Source: Ustilaginoidea virens (lineage: Eukaryota > Ascomycota > Sordariomycetes > Hypocreales > Clavicipitaceae). From it: DNA of 64,000 nt. The number at the start of each line of letters is the position of its first letter. Position 1 is the stretch's first letter. The stretch lies in contig NC_057316.1 of assembly GCF_000687475.1 (NCBI RefSeq), positions 2,232,001 to 2,296,000 on the forward strand. Reading direction: 5' to 3'. Shown one piece after another: positions 37,125 to 48,810 of this stretch. The notes under the pieces were generated by a model that made no database searches, was not told the DNA's origin, and saw only the letters and a list, made by a program, of their open reading frames with translations. The position numbers were made by a program, and so were the translations under genes.

Positions 37125-39593
37125 ATGGCAGGCAGAAACGCAGCCGAGGATGAATCCAACTCGGTGCTTAGCAACGACGACGGCGAATCGAGTGGCGGCG
37201 GTGATACGACACAACGGGATGGCCCCGCGGCTGCAGGGCACAAGAGAAAAAGGCAAAAGCACCAGAAAACATCGTATGCGCCTCCCTGTTCCATCCGACG
37301 TTCGACTGGGCCCGCGCATGTTCATGTACTGACCAGGTGTTTTCATTCAGTTGTGAGTTGTGCAAGGCCAGAAAGGTCAAGTGCGACAGAGCCGAGCCTG
37401 CGTGTTCCTGGTGCGCTCGGCACGACCGGCCCTGCGTTTATCTCGCAAGACAGAAGCCAGGCAGCCGCATTGGCTTTGCTCTCGAACTGGAAACCAAGAT
37501 CAACAGAGTCGACGCTCTCCTCCAGACTCTTTGGCGACGGGTTGAGGATCATATTGCTAATGATCACGGGCCCCAGTCGCATACTCTCGCGACAGCTGTG
37601 AGCAGCGGAAACGGCAGCAACCCGGCTCAGCTCGATGGTTACGGCCACGGGACCCCTGGAACCATCCGGCATGACCTTTCAAGAGGAGCTTCAGTCACCC
37701 AGCCAGCAGCCCTTGCGAGACCACCCTGGCTCAGCGGTGACGCTCCTGAAACCCTTCAACAGCAATCTTCCTCAGTAGATTTCGCTACAAGAAACGCCTC
37801 GCTGCCCAATCACGACGAATCCTTTACACCGGCGTCGCGCTTACGTCCTGGGCGCAATGGGTCGACGGGGCTTGGGCTTTCTGCAGGGAGCGACCTACCT
37901 CCGCAGGACATGATTTACACTCTTGTTGACCTTTACTTCAAGCATTGCAATACTTGGTGTCCAATTCTTGATCGAAAGACAACGTTTGGGATCTTTTTCG
38001 GCTCAACTTCAATGAGTGAAGTCGATCGAATACTTCTGCACGCAATCATGGCAACCACGCTGCGCTTTCTGAAGGACTCACGATTGTCCCCAGAAATGCG
38101 AGCACACTACCACGCGGTTTCGAGGCATGCCGTCATGATTTACGCAATGGAACATGTCAGCATAGAGGCGCAACGTGCCCTCGTCATTCTCGCCCTTGAT
38201 GAACTGGGCACGTCAACCGGTCCACGCGGCTGGAACATGTTGTCAATACTGGCTCAGAACGTACGGCAACTGCACCTTGGCGAAGAAAGCAGCCTGCATC
38301 TATCTGCAGACGAAAGCGAGCTGCCAAGCGCCGGACCCGTCCGGAAAGTTGCAATACCCCAGCCAGACTCGTGGATAGAGGATGAAGGCCGCCGGCGACT
38401 GTGCTGGATGGTCTACCTCCTTGATCGGTACGCAACGATTGCAACAACAACGTTTGACTTTATGCTTGACGATGGGAAAATGAACAGGGTCTTGCCGTGT
38501 TCATACGACTTGTTCTCCAGAAATGTTCCAGTGGAAACTAGTGTGTTGGATCAGACGACAGGTCAACAAGGCGCGACGGGATACGCCGTGAATAAACCTG
38601 AAAATCTAGGTAGCTTTTCCTACCATTGCCAGATACTCAGGACGATGAGCAAGGTGCACGACTTTTTAAAAGCTCCCGTCGACGTCACGTGCTCGGCAGG
38701 AATGGCTCGTTGGCGAGGTACATATCGATCCCTCGATGCCGCGCTCAACAGTTGGCTGCAAAGCTTGCCGAGCGAGTACAGCAGGATCTCGGCCCTTTGC
38801 CACTCGGACCCTGCCAGCCGGGTAGCGAACTGGTTCATGTTGCACAGTGCCTACGTTACCGCGGTTGTGCGCCTGCATTCATCGGCGGCGTACCCAAGCG
38901 TCAGATCACCGATATCTGCTCCCTCGCACTACGCCATGCAGAGATGCCTTTCCGCAGTCCAAAGCTTGCGAGATATAACGCAAGATGTGTTTGAGGCCAA
39001 CGGTCTGGATCTTGTCGGCCCGCCGTTTGCGTTCTCCTTGTGGACAGCAGCTCGGTTATTGATTGTTCACGCGGCCACGATGGGCGGTCCTGTGGATGCC
39101 AAAATCGACTTCTTCATCGAAATCTTGGGTCACGTGGGGAAATACTGGCAAGTGGCCATCAGCTACGCTAGGATTCTGGCAAGAGTTGTGCAAAGAGCGC
39201 GCCGGGGAGAAATGGGCTTGGGGGCCATGAGAAGGTCAGCATTCACAGTATTTTTTTTTTTTTTCAAGTGATATTTCCCATTTCCAGAGCCATCGGGATG
39301 CTGACGAAACTCGTCACGTAAGGAATGCCCATGAGCTGGTCCAGATGGCATCGGCCACCAGAAGGTCGGGGTTGGATGACACGGCGTCGCAGTCTGTGCG
39401 TCTCCGGGAGCTGGACAGCGTTGACGTCTTTGACTTTTTCCACTATCCCACGATTTCGATCCCGGCACCGAAACCGACGACGCAGAACGGCCGACAGGTC
39501 CCGCATCACCCGCAGGGACTGGTGACCCTCGGGAGCGATGAATGGAGTGATGGGGCGGTTCCGGACCCGGCCTCTGACTGGCTAGGCTGTTGA
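37125..39593 (+). CDS. Zn2Cys6 fungal transcription factor
   Basis: Exons 37125-37273 and 37351 to about 39234, plus a last exon from about 39290 to 39593, give roughly 778 aa. The zinc cluster is split by intron 1: Cys51-x2-Cys54-x6-Cys61-x6-Cys68-x2-Cys71-x6-Cys78, a perfect consensus. A basic KRKRQKHQK stretch precedes it and may be a nuclear signal. The middle is the fungal-specific transcription factor domain, starting near DMIYTLVDLYFKHCNTWCPI and including DEGRRRLCWMVYLLDRYA. The last intron is uncertain: a 55-nt intron ending in GAG or a 40-nt intron ending in CAG both restore frame into ETRHVRNAHELVQ. Its position directly after GUT1 makes it a candidate regulator of glycerol genes, which is inference only. 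Confidence 0.85.
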
Positions 39594-40167
39594 AAGAAGG
39601 GAGAAATGGCCGCGGCACATTGCCGTGGAGGATGACCGATAAAGATGCTGAATATATCAAAGGATGTGCTCGGGACGTGTAGAATGCTGCGATTGATGCG
39701 GATTTCGACGGCAAGCACCGTTGTTGGTGGCAAAATACTGCTGCTGCTGTCGATGTATAGATTCCGCAATGAATGCCAGCACTGTCGGGACTTTTCCGTT
39801 GGTTTTTTTTTTTTCCGTTTCACATGCCACTTGGGTCCTTGCGTGCATGGCCGCTGCTACATACACCCCCCTACCCCTAGCTCACGTCACCCCAGAGTTC
39901 CCCACCTCGGCGCTCTGTCCCCTCTGTCCCCGGGCTGTCAAACGCCCGCTCCGCACCACGCACTGACCAATCAGGACGCTTGCAATTGCAGGTCGACAAC
40001 CAACCTCGGGCCTAAGAACCGAGGCAGAAGTCTAGAGTCCCAGACTTTGTTGGACAGACTTTGTCACAGACTTTGTCACAGACTTTGTGAACGGGTTCCA
40101 ACGCCAGTCCCAACTGCCGCTGTTTCCCATCAGCAAAATCCTTCGGTGGCTCGCACTCTCGCCCGCC
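39594..40167. promoter_or_regulatory. Upstream region of the cytochrome b5/acyl-CoA dehydrogenase gene
   Basis: A CCAAT box lies at 39967-39971, about 200 bp before the ATG. Four copies of CAGACTTTGT lie at 40041-40088 with 12-14 bp spacing. Factor binding is not established. Confidence 0.4.
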
Positions 40168-42098
40168 ATGGCGCCTCCAGCAAAGACGTTTACCCGCGCC
40201 GAGGTGCGGCAGCACACCGCCGAGGACTCTCTGTGGTGCATCATCGACAGCATCGTCTACGACGTGTCCGACTTCGTCGCGATCCACCCGGGAGGCGAGA
40301 GCGTGCTGCGCCAGGTGGCCGGCCAGGACGCCACGACGGCCTTCTACAACCTCCACCGCCAGGAGGTCCTGACCCAGCACGCGGACCTGGCCGTCGGCAC
40401 CGTCGAGGGCGAGACGCCGCAGGTGCTGGTCCCGCGGCCCGGCGACCTCAGCCCGGTGCCGTACGCCGAGCCGCTCTGGCTGGCGCGGCCGTTCCGCAGC
40501 CCGTACTACGGCGACTCGCACCGCCGGCTGCAGAGGGCCATGCGCGCCTTCACCGACGAGCACCTGCTCCCGGAGGCGCGGGCGTGCGAGTCCACCGGCC
40601 GCCCCGTCAGCCAGCCCGTCATCGACCTCATGAGCCGCAAGGGCGTGCTGCACATGCGCCTCGGGCCCGGCAGGCACCTCCACGGCGTGGCGCTGCTGGA
40701 CGGCGCGGTCCGCGGCGACGAGTTCGACCACTTCCACGACCTGGTGGTCGCGCAGGAGCTCGCCAGGACCATGGCGCGCGGCTTCCAGGACGGCAACATG
40801 GCCGGCATGACCATCGGCCTGCCGGCCGTGCTCAACTTTGCCAGGGACGACGCCTGGGGGCGCGCCGTCGCCGACGCCGTCTTCAGCGGCCGCAAGAAGC
40901 TGTGCCTGGCCATCACCGAGGCCTTTGCCGGGTCCGACGTCGCGGGCCTGCGGACCACTGCGGAGAAGAGCCCCGACGGGAAGCACTACGTGAGCCTGAA
41001 GAAACCCCCCCCCCCCCCTTTTCCCCCTTCCCCTTTACTCCCCATTTCGACCCTTATATGTTATTCTTGGTTGGGCGGGAAGGGGGGGGGGGAAGGGGTG
41101 GGCGCGGTGCTGGGTGTCTGATCTTTGCCCTTTTCTTAGATTGTCAACGGCACCAAGAAGTGGATCACAAACGGCACCTTTTGCGACTACTTTGTCACCG
41201 GCGTCCAAACGGGCAAGGGCCTCAGCGTGCTCCTCATCGAGAGAGGCGAGGGCGTCGAGACCAAGCCGATCAAGACGTCGTACTCGGCCGCCGCGGGGAC
41301 GAGCTACGTCACCTTTGACAATGTCAAGGTCCCCGTCGGCAATCTCCTGGGCGAGGAGAACAAGGGCATCCACGTCATCCTCAGCAACTTTAACCACGAG
41401 CGATGGACCATGGTTTGTAGGTCCCCCCCTCCCCCCCAACGAGTCTTCCCGAGGAAAAAAAAAAAACAAAAAAAAAAAGAATCAATTGAGGGCTTCTGGT
41501 GGGAGACTTTGCTTACGACCCGCCTTTGCGCAGGCGGCTCCATCCGCATCTCGAGAATGATTGTCGAAGAGAGCCTCAAGTGGGCGAACCAGCGCCTCGT
41601 CTTTGGCAAACGCCTGATTGACCAGCCCGTCATCCGCCAGAAGTAAGGCTTCCTCCCCCCCCTTGCCCCTGTCTTTGCCCTGCCTTTGGTCGGCAGTGGG
41701 TAAAGGCCGTGTTCTCCCCCCCCCCTCCCCCCCCCCCCCCGCCTTTGCTGACGTTGGCCAGGCTCGCCAAGATGATTGCCCTGGTCGAGGCCAACCACTC
41801 GTGGCTCGAGTCCGTCACGTACCAGATGTGCAGTATGCCCTACAAGCTGCAGGCTCAGCATCTCGCAGGCCCCATCGGTCTCCTCAAGATGAGCACCACG
41901 CGCGCCGCCCACGACATCGCCGACGAGGCCGTCCAGATCTGGGGAGGTCGCGCCCTCACCCAGACCGGCATGGGCAAGCACATTGAAATGTTCCGCCGCA
42001 CGTATGCTTTCGACTCGGTCCTGGGAGGGGCCGAGCAGATTCTCGGTGATCTGGGGGTCAGGCAGGCAGTCAAGAATTTCCCCAAGGCTGTGCTGTGA
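40168..42098 (+). CDS. Cytochrome b5-acyl-CoA dehydrogenase fusion
   Basis: Exons 40168-40989, 41140-41416, 41534-41642 and 41762-42098 give 514 aa. Residues 5-75 are a cytochrome b5 domain with heme ligands His40 (in HPGGE) and His63. Residues 100-510 are an acyl-CoA dehydrogenase: the helical N-domain, the FAD/substrate strand region (CLAITEAFAGSD, TKKWITNGTF) and the C-terminal helices with QIWGGRALTQTGMGKHIEMFRR. Such fusions are known in fungi, but their substrates are poorly defined; the heme domain may accept electrons from FAD in place of ETF. No N-terminal mitochondrial presequence is obvious and no C-terminal SKL is present (it ends KAVL). It is co-directional with, and about 575 bp from, the Zn2Cys6 regulator. 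Confidence 0.92.
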
Positions 42099-42853
42099 AA
42101 AAGGTGCGCGCGGGCAAATCTTCAGTCGTTGATCATGGTGGAAATGTGGAATTTCGAGGCCATGTCGATTGCCTCATGCTGTAAAACTAAACAATTGGTT
42201 GTTGGCATTGACATTGGGGGAGTGGTCCATAGTGGTCCATATATGTATGGATGGATGGATGGTCATGGGCTTGTAAACCCGCCGTCGAGCGAGCAGAGCT
42301 CAGCCCTCGAGCTGATGCATCAATCCATCACCATCACCGGTTCCGTCAATGCCATGCTGAATCATCATCGCCGGCTTGACCATTTGATGCTTCCCGTCTT
42401 GCGACAGTCCTCACGTCTACGTCTTGCTTTCTTTTCATGTTAATTTCTTTCTTTTTTGTTTTCTTCTCAGTCCACTCTTTACCCAGCCCCCCCCCCCCCC
42501 CCCTTTGCCTTGGGCAATCCATTTCAAGTGAGCAGTGGCAGTCCCTGCAACTGCTCGTCCGAATCCCAGCATCTGGCCAACGGGAGTGACAAACCAAACT
42601 AAAATCCTGCGCCATCAAAGGCCGTGCGTTGCAAAGGACAAACTTTTTGAAGATTTCCCCTTCATCTTTCAAGTCCAAAATATTCCGTGATAACAAAGGA
42701 AACCCGAGACTCAAGCAAGCCTGCACTGGGGCTCTAGCGGACAACACATTGTACTCGGGCAAAATCTAAAACATAGCACACCGTCGTGGGTATCCTGGAG
42801 CTGCCACGCCAACATTCTCTCCCAAATCATCACCGTGCTTCTTCACATGCGTC
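42099..42853. other. Convergent 3' flanks
   Basis: This is spacer between the acyl-CoA dehydrogenase and CNBP genes. It contains a short ATGG repeat near 42245-42262 and a poly-C run at about 42487-42502. No gene is visible. Confidence 0.5.
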
Positions 42854-43897
42854 TTAGTTGGGGCATGCGGACTGAACGTGGCCGGCTTGCTGGCATTTGT
42901 AGCAGATCTTCTCGCCTCCAGAGGATTCCTTGGGGCAGTCTCGGGAGTAGTGACCAGACTCTCCGCAGTTGTAGCACTTCATCCCGTTGACACACTCTCC
43001 TAAACAGCGCCTTAGAACTTGGCCGCAACGCCTCGAAGGGAAAGGGTTTTTTTTTTGGTGCAACTTACGCGACATGTGGCCGTAGCCACCGCAAGAATAG
43101 CAGGTCTTGCCAGCGCCGCCACCCATGCCGCCACCGTAGGAGCCGCCACCGTAGTTTCCGCCGGCCTTGGGGCAGTTGCGAGCAATGTGGCCCATCTCGC
43201 CGCACTTAGGATAAAAAGTCAGCATCTGTCGAAAGAGAGGCCACGCGAACGTCGGAGTTGCGTCGCGAGGTTGGCATCTACCTTGTAGCACTCCGTCGAT
43301 TGTCCACCAGCGGCACCGCCGCCACCACCCAAGGGGCATTCGCGAGAAATGTGACCGGCTTGGCCGCATTTGTAACATGACTTGTTGTCTTTCATGGGTT
43401 CGGAGCAATCGCGGCCTGCAAGACATTAGTATGCATAGGGTGCTGATGATTGTTACATGGCTACTCACTCATGTGACCCTCGCCTGGGCTGGGATTTAGC
43501 ACCACTACTTTGAAAGAAACAAGACAAAAAAATCAGGCAATACAAGCGTACCTCCGCAGTTATAGCTGTTGCATTTGAACGTTAGCAAAATCTAGCGGGA
43601 AGGACCAGCAAGGGGGATTTGCTCTTACCACTTAGCCGGGCCTTTGGAAGGACAGTCGCGGGCCTAACGGTTGATTTGTCAATTGCCTGCCATCGTCAAG
43701 TCGCATCAACAGATATCGTACCTGGTGTCCAGGGTTGCCGCCTGTAGTCGAACGTCAGCTTGGAGTTTTAACCACGTCTCATTGTCGGCCTTGAGTGGCA
43801 TGTCTGGTACAGCTTCGGTGAGAATCTGGGACAAAATCTACTCACAGGAATAGCAGGCTCCACGGTTGGGAGCGCCGGAGTTGGGGGCGAAGTCCAT
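42854..43897 (-). CDS. CCHC zinc-knuckle nucleic-acid-binding protein (CNBP/Gis2/Byr3 type)
   Basis: Eight exons (43897-43846, 43741-43722, 43663-43629, 43565-43552, 43483-43469, 43415-43282, 43204-43069, 42999-42854) join in frame to 183 aa with seven CX2CX4HX4C knuckles, matching yeast Gis2 and animal CNBP. Exons 2, 4 and 5 are only 20, 14 and 15 nt long, and introns interrupt the first, second, fourth and fifth knuckles. Knuckles 3 and 4 are separated by a Gly-rich loop, and a Gly/Tyr-rich linker precedes knuckle 5, as in RGG-type spacers. The family binds single-stranded DNA or mRNA and influences translation in the cytosol. Every exon join was checked for phase and each knuckle is intact, which supports the micro-exons. 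Confidence 0.92.
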
Positions 43898-45418
43898 TCT
43901 GTTGAGAATAAAAGGTGATTTGGCTTTGTAGGAGTGCGAGATTAGCTTACGGCCAGGCAAAGAAGTCGAGTGACGGTTGGCGAAAAAGAAGAGCAGCTAT
44001 GGCCGTTATTTCAGCCGCGCATGGGAAGCACGGATTTGCGGAATGATAACAACGACACGGGGCTGTAGACGGATAGAAAGCAGACTGGATGATACCTACA
44101 GGGTCTTCTGAAAGGATGCAAGGATGCACAGTTCACGAGAGGACGGGGGCGAGTGTACGGTATGACGGCACGCTGTTTCAAAAACGGGTGGTGGTGGTGG
44201 TGAAGGCAGGTGGTTTGCTGGGTGGGTGGTGAAGTCGAGAATGGGAAAAGTTTTTGGCGTCAAAACAGCAGGTTTTGCGGGGCTCGTCTTTTGCCCGCGG
44301 CGCAGTCCGGTGCAGTCTTGGTGCAGTGTGCACGCAGTGACGGTGCGGACGCAGTGGTGGTGCAGTGCAGTGCAGATGCTGGACTGGCCAAAAGCTGGAC
44401 CAGTCTGGAGCAAACGGGCCGCTGAGCAAAGAGTCTGGCTGGGTCCAGTCTGTTCTGGTCTGGTCTGGTCTGGGTCTGGTGGCAGCGGCATACGTACGAT
44501 TGACTACCTACTATTGACATACATGTACTAACCTAGGTAGGTACTTAGGTACCTACATGTAGGTACCTAAACGCAGCCTTCAACTGACTGGCCGAATCCA
44601 GCGTGGCGTCCGGGAGCGGGGCAAATGCTGATGATTGCCTCGAGTCATCCACGAGGCGGCGCATCGGAGCCCGTAAAGAAGCTCGGATCGACTCGATGAG
44701 CATGGGCTCGAACATTTGGGCCCCGGCTGCAAAACGGCCCCAGGCCAATTGGGCGGGATTCCAGGGGTGTGAACGGAAATCCACACGCAAAGTTGGTGAT
44801 GCAAAGCCGCTGGAAATTTGTCGCCTACCTCAAGGTATCATCCATGTTGTACGGACGTACCTTGCGTCGGAGTTGATGGCTCCCAAGATGTCTACTGGCA
44901 ACAGCTGTCACAGGATGAATGCACAGCTGTCAACCAATAATGAGCACTCCAGTCCGCACCGTGTCCGCTTCTGACCGAAGTCACTGTAGGTACCTAATGT
45001 ACAAGGAACCCGAGGTTACACCCACTGTAAGTCGCCACCTCTGTCTGGACTTTGGACTGGTCTGCCAACCAGGCCGCGTCCAGCATGCAAAACCAAGATA
45101 CCAGACGCTCAAGCTCAAGCTCACGCTCGTCGCTTGGGTTCAACGTCCTACTCTTCCAAGATTCTGCCGCTCTCTCGCTGCTGCAGCCTACAGCACCAGA
45201 GCTCTTCTACATTTCATTCACTCCATCATTTGTTTGAGGTTCCAGCCGGGGGTTCTACGTGACTCGTCACGTGGCTTGGTGGAAGCTGTGGCGCCGACTT
45301 CAATGAGTACGCGGTCGGGGCACGGCTGAGGACTTGTCAACAGCTTAAGCCTCGCCCTCAAAGTTTCTCTACAGGCCCCTTCCTTCATGCGTTCAGAATA
45401 CACGGCCCCCATCCCGTG
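43898..45418. other. Divergent intergenic region between CNBP and Ctp1/Sae2 genes
   Basis: No gene is supported. It holds GCAGT and TCTGG pentanucleotide-like repeats (about 44335-44375 and 44450-44476), a perfect 26-bp palindrome at 44545-44570, and another GGTACCTA element near 44988-44997. Confidence 0.45.
44545..44570. repeat. Perfect 26-bp palindrome
   Basis: The two 13-bp arms, TTAGGTACCTACA and its complement, meet without a spacer. The arm contains the smaller palindrome AGGTACCT. Similar GGTACCT elements occur elsewhere in the window's spacers. It may be a dimeric factor site or a hairpin in RNA. Confidence 0.8.
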
Positions 45419-47664
45419 ATGGCGACTACCTGGTTCGAGAGAGGTCGGCCAGCTCTTTTCGAAGCTCTGTCGAAAGTTTGTGACCAAATTGGGCGCGATT
45501 TCCTCGATGGTGGTAAGTGTTGGTTAAGCGTTGTTATGTATGTCCTTGCTTGTCCAACAGCTGACGCATGGATAAAGACGTACAAGATCCGAAAAGTTCA
45601 ACTGTTCCTGCCGAGGACAATGGTGTCGAAGAAAACGTCCAAAGGGCCTCCACACTTTCCGACCTTGTAGCGACGTTAAAGGCGGAAAATGCAGCGTTGC
45701 GCAACGCGCTGGCACATGTTCAGGCCGCTCGGCAACCTCCAAACGAGATGGGTCAATTGTCGGGCACAAAGCCACCTGATGATTCATCATCCGAAACAAG
45801 ACCCCTCTGGTCCAACTTTCCAACAAGCTCCGCCACTTCAGAGGCACCGGAGGGCAATGAAGGTCGAAAAGACTGCGATAAATGCGCCAAGATCCTGAGG
45901 AGGTATCGGGCATTGTCCTCCAACTTCAAAACCGCCAAGGAGGCTCTGCTTCGGAGGAAAGATGAGAGGAACAAATGGATACGGCATGCAGAACTTTTAG
46001 GCAAGAAAATTCGGGCCGCCGAAGAGCAGCACAGTATACAAATCGTGGACCAGAAAGCACGCCAGGTGGAAATACCATCCTCGACAGCCATGGAAGCTGA
46101 TGACGCAGGACTGGAACCAGGCGACCCCGAGCTTAGCTTCGTGCTGGAGGACAAGGTTTCGGATGACGAGCCGCAACTCCCACAACGCCCTCCAGCGAGA
46201 AATGTCACGCCGGTGGTAGGGCCCATTATTGGTCCCGGGGCGAGCTCGCAAACAACGCAGGGTCAAGCATCGGATGACATGTCCCCGCCCGACGCGAGTG
46301 CTCCATCAATCATCGAAGATGATCACTCCACCGTTAAACAAGAGCCGTCGTCTGATGCTCCAGAAATCGTCTCGGAGCGGAAAGTGAGAAAGCGGAAACG
46401 AGCCGATGAAGTGATGGGTGAAAGCACCCTGCCGATTATCAAGTCCGAGTCGAACAATCTTCGCAGCCCCAGCACGACAGCAAATCCCGCCAAATTTCAC
46501 ACGCAGGAAAGCATCGACTTGGGCGACATTGGCCAGAAAATACAGACACCGCGGAAACGTCAGCTCTTGGAACAGAGAGTGCCCTATACAGAACTTGCAC
46601 AGCAATCCAAGATTTCGGTTCTGACGCCCGCCCATTCCCAAACACATCAGCATGCGCAGTCGGCACAAGTGTCGCGTCAGACTTCTGCATTGATGCCTCT
46701 CGATGCTAACGCGCGACCGACACGACCGAGCAGTAAAAACTTGTTCCTCAAGCATCGGAGAGGACAGCTTGCTGATCAAATCGCAAGCCTGGCGGAGGAC
46801 GGTGCAGACTATGGAACATGCCCAGCAGGTTTTCGGTTCAACAATGCAGGTACCAAGTCGGCTAAAACAAGGCTGGACTCGCTTTTGAACCTAAGCTTCG
46901 TGGACGCGAGCGGGATTGGCAAAAGTCCCGAGAGGATCGCACCATCGACGCCCTCTCGTCAGACGAACCCTGGTATACCCGGACGTCGACGACTACCATT
47001 TGAGAGTGATGGCCAGCAAAGTACTAAATCAGCAGCAGCTCAACGCCTCCAGATTTCAAGACGAAACTTGGAAATCAAGCCATTGGCCGATCGACCCCCG
47101 CCAACACATCGGGTGGACGGACAGACACGAAGATCCTTGCGCAGCACATCAATGTCGGAGCTTGGTCTAGATGACTTCAAAATCAATCCCATCGCCAACC
47201 AAGGCCATGACTTTGCATTCTCCGAAGTGGTCAGGGACAAAGGAGAGCGGACCTGCTTACCGGGCTGCGTCGACATGCACTGTTGCGGCAAACACTTTAG
47301 AGATCTTGCCATTTCGCAAAAGGCCATCCCGCCGTTGACACCGCAGCAACGACAGGAGGAGCAGATACTCTTGGAGCGATACCTGGGGTATCATGCCTAT
47401 CGGCTGGCGACGATGAGCACAGAAGAGAGAGATGAGGTCTGGATTCAGGCGAAGACGGAAGAATTAGCGAACAAATACGGCAAGCATAGACAGAGATATT
47501 CTCGAATGCAGTCCCCTCCAGGCTTTTGGAACGCAGACTTCCCAGATACCCAGCAACTGAAAGCCGATCGAGAGGAGGCAGCGAAGAGGACAAGACAAGC
47601 AGTAGCAGAGCGTTATCGCGAGGCCATGAAGGTTGGAGGAAGGTGGAAGTTTGCGGATGAGTAG
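45419..47664 (+). CDS. DNA-end resection factor, Ctp1/Sae2/CtIP family
   Basis: Exons 45419-45512 and 45587-47664 give 723 aa. The protein should activate the Mre11-Rad50-Nbs1 nuclease at DNA breaks in the nucleus. The C-terminal domain is diagnostic: a CLPGC pair at 588-592, a CCGKHF block, and the KHRQRY motif at 664-669 equivalent to the CtIP RHR DNA-binding site, followed by FWNADFPDT. The N-terminus (MATTWFERGRPALFEALSKV) and the leucine-containing stretch near 50-75 are probably the coiled-coil tetramerisation part. The join uses an AAG acceptor at 45586; an upstream CAG at 45560 would put the downstream frame out, and CTGAC near 45561 could be the branch point. The middle is disordered, with many Ser/Thr-Pro sites. 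Confidence 0.9.
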
Positions 47665-48810
47665 AGAACGTGGGGGTGATGTAAAGCCGCCGTAGACCTA
47701 CCAAGCGCCCGCAATTGCTATCTAGGTGTATATAATGAATAGGAGGCGCCTGAAGAGTAAAAGAAAAGAAACGAATAGAAGAAAAAGAAAGTAAAAAGAA
47801 GGTGCGGTGTGCGCAGTATGTGACGGGTACATGGGCCAAGCTTGTTGCCTGCTATCGCCACGCAGCCTCGCCACGCCGCCTTTGCCACAAGTTTATTCTC
47901 TACAGACTGGCCATGTCTAAATTTCCGAATGCCCGAATTCCCGTAGATGTCCCAGTCGGTCCTGCTCCAGGAGTAGTAGGCCTTTGCGGGATAAGGCTGT
48001 GAGGACGGTTTCCCCCGGGACGAGAAGGGCGTAAATCCCCATGTGCACACCATGTTCGTCGCGCGGGATGCCTGCGGATGCTTGCGGATGCCTGCGGATT
48101 CTCTCGCATTGATACCGTCTTGCAGAAAACCCGTTGGAACCCTATCAAAAGCTGCCTTTGCCTTTGTATATCGGTCGGAAAGGCTATGTTCCGCCTCTTG
48201 GACGTGATGATGCGGGTTGAGTGGTCAGTGCCGCCCGTCTAGTGGGAGGTGTGGAGTAGTCTGGCCCAGCTACAGACGCCACAGGCGAATCTATGCTTGG
48301 ATTATCCTTTTTTTTTTCTTTTTTTTTTTCTCATACCTCCGGCCTGAAACCCTCTGATCGCTCGTCGTCGAACATACATCAGCCTCACGGACTCTTGTGG
48401 ACGAACCGGATTCCGTCGCCTTTGCCAAAAGACACGAATCCCCCCCTTCCCATGCTGTCACTTTCGCTCTCGCTGCTCTAGCCACCGCCCTCTCTCTGTT
48501 CCTCCGCAGCGAAATCTACAGATTGGAAAGTCGTCTGTTGCGCGCAACCTCCTGCCCGGCCTGGTCCAGGAGATTCGCTGCCCTTGGCGTCACGCGGCTT
48601 GTGCTTCTTCTGCAGCCCCAGATAATTAAAAAAAAAAAAGAAAAAAAACAGAAACAAGAAAGGCCTCGAGTCCTATCCCGCCCCTACCAAACTGGCGAGC
48701 CGCGCATCAACCAGCCATCTCTCCCGCGACGCCTTGTCGACTCAACATTTGGTGCGGGAGTCGCAACTCTGGGCGACGCCTGACATCAAAACCCATCCCA
48801 AGCCGGCAGG
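47665..48810. other. Spacer and 5' leader of the deubiquitinase gene
   Basis: No gene is supported. Degenerate GCCTGCGGATGCTTGCG repeats lie near 48068-48102. T-rich tracts at 48308-48331 and A-rich DNA at 48628-48660 precede the deubiquitinase ATG. Confidence 0.5.

Noticed and set aside
39645..41318. Plus-strand open frame of 557 codons overlapping the cytochrome b5 gene in another frame
   Set aside because: It yields Arg/Pro/Gly-rich shadow sequence; the true frame from 40168 has the heme and dehydrogenase motifs.
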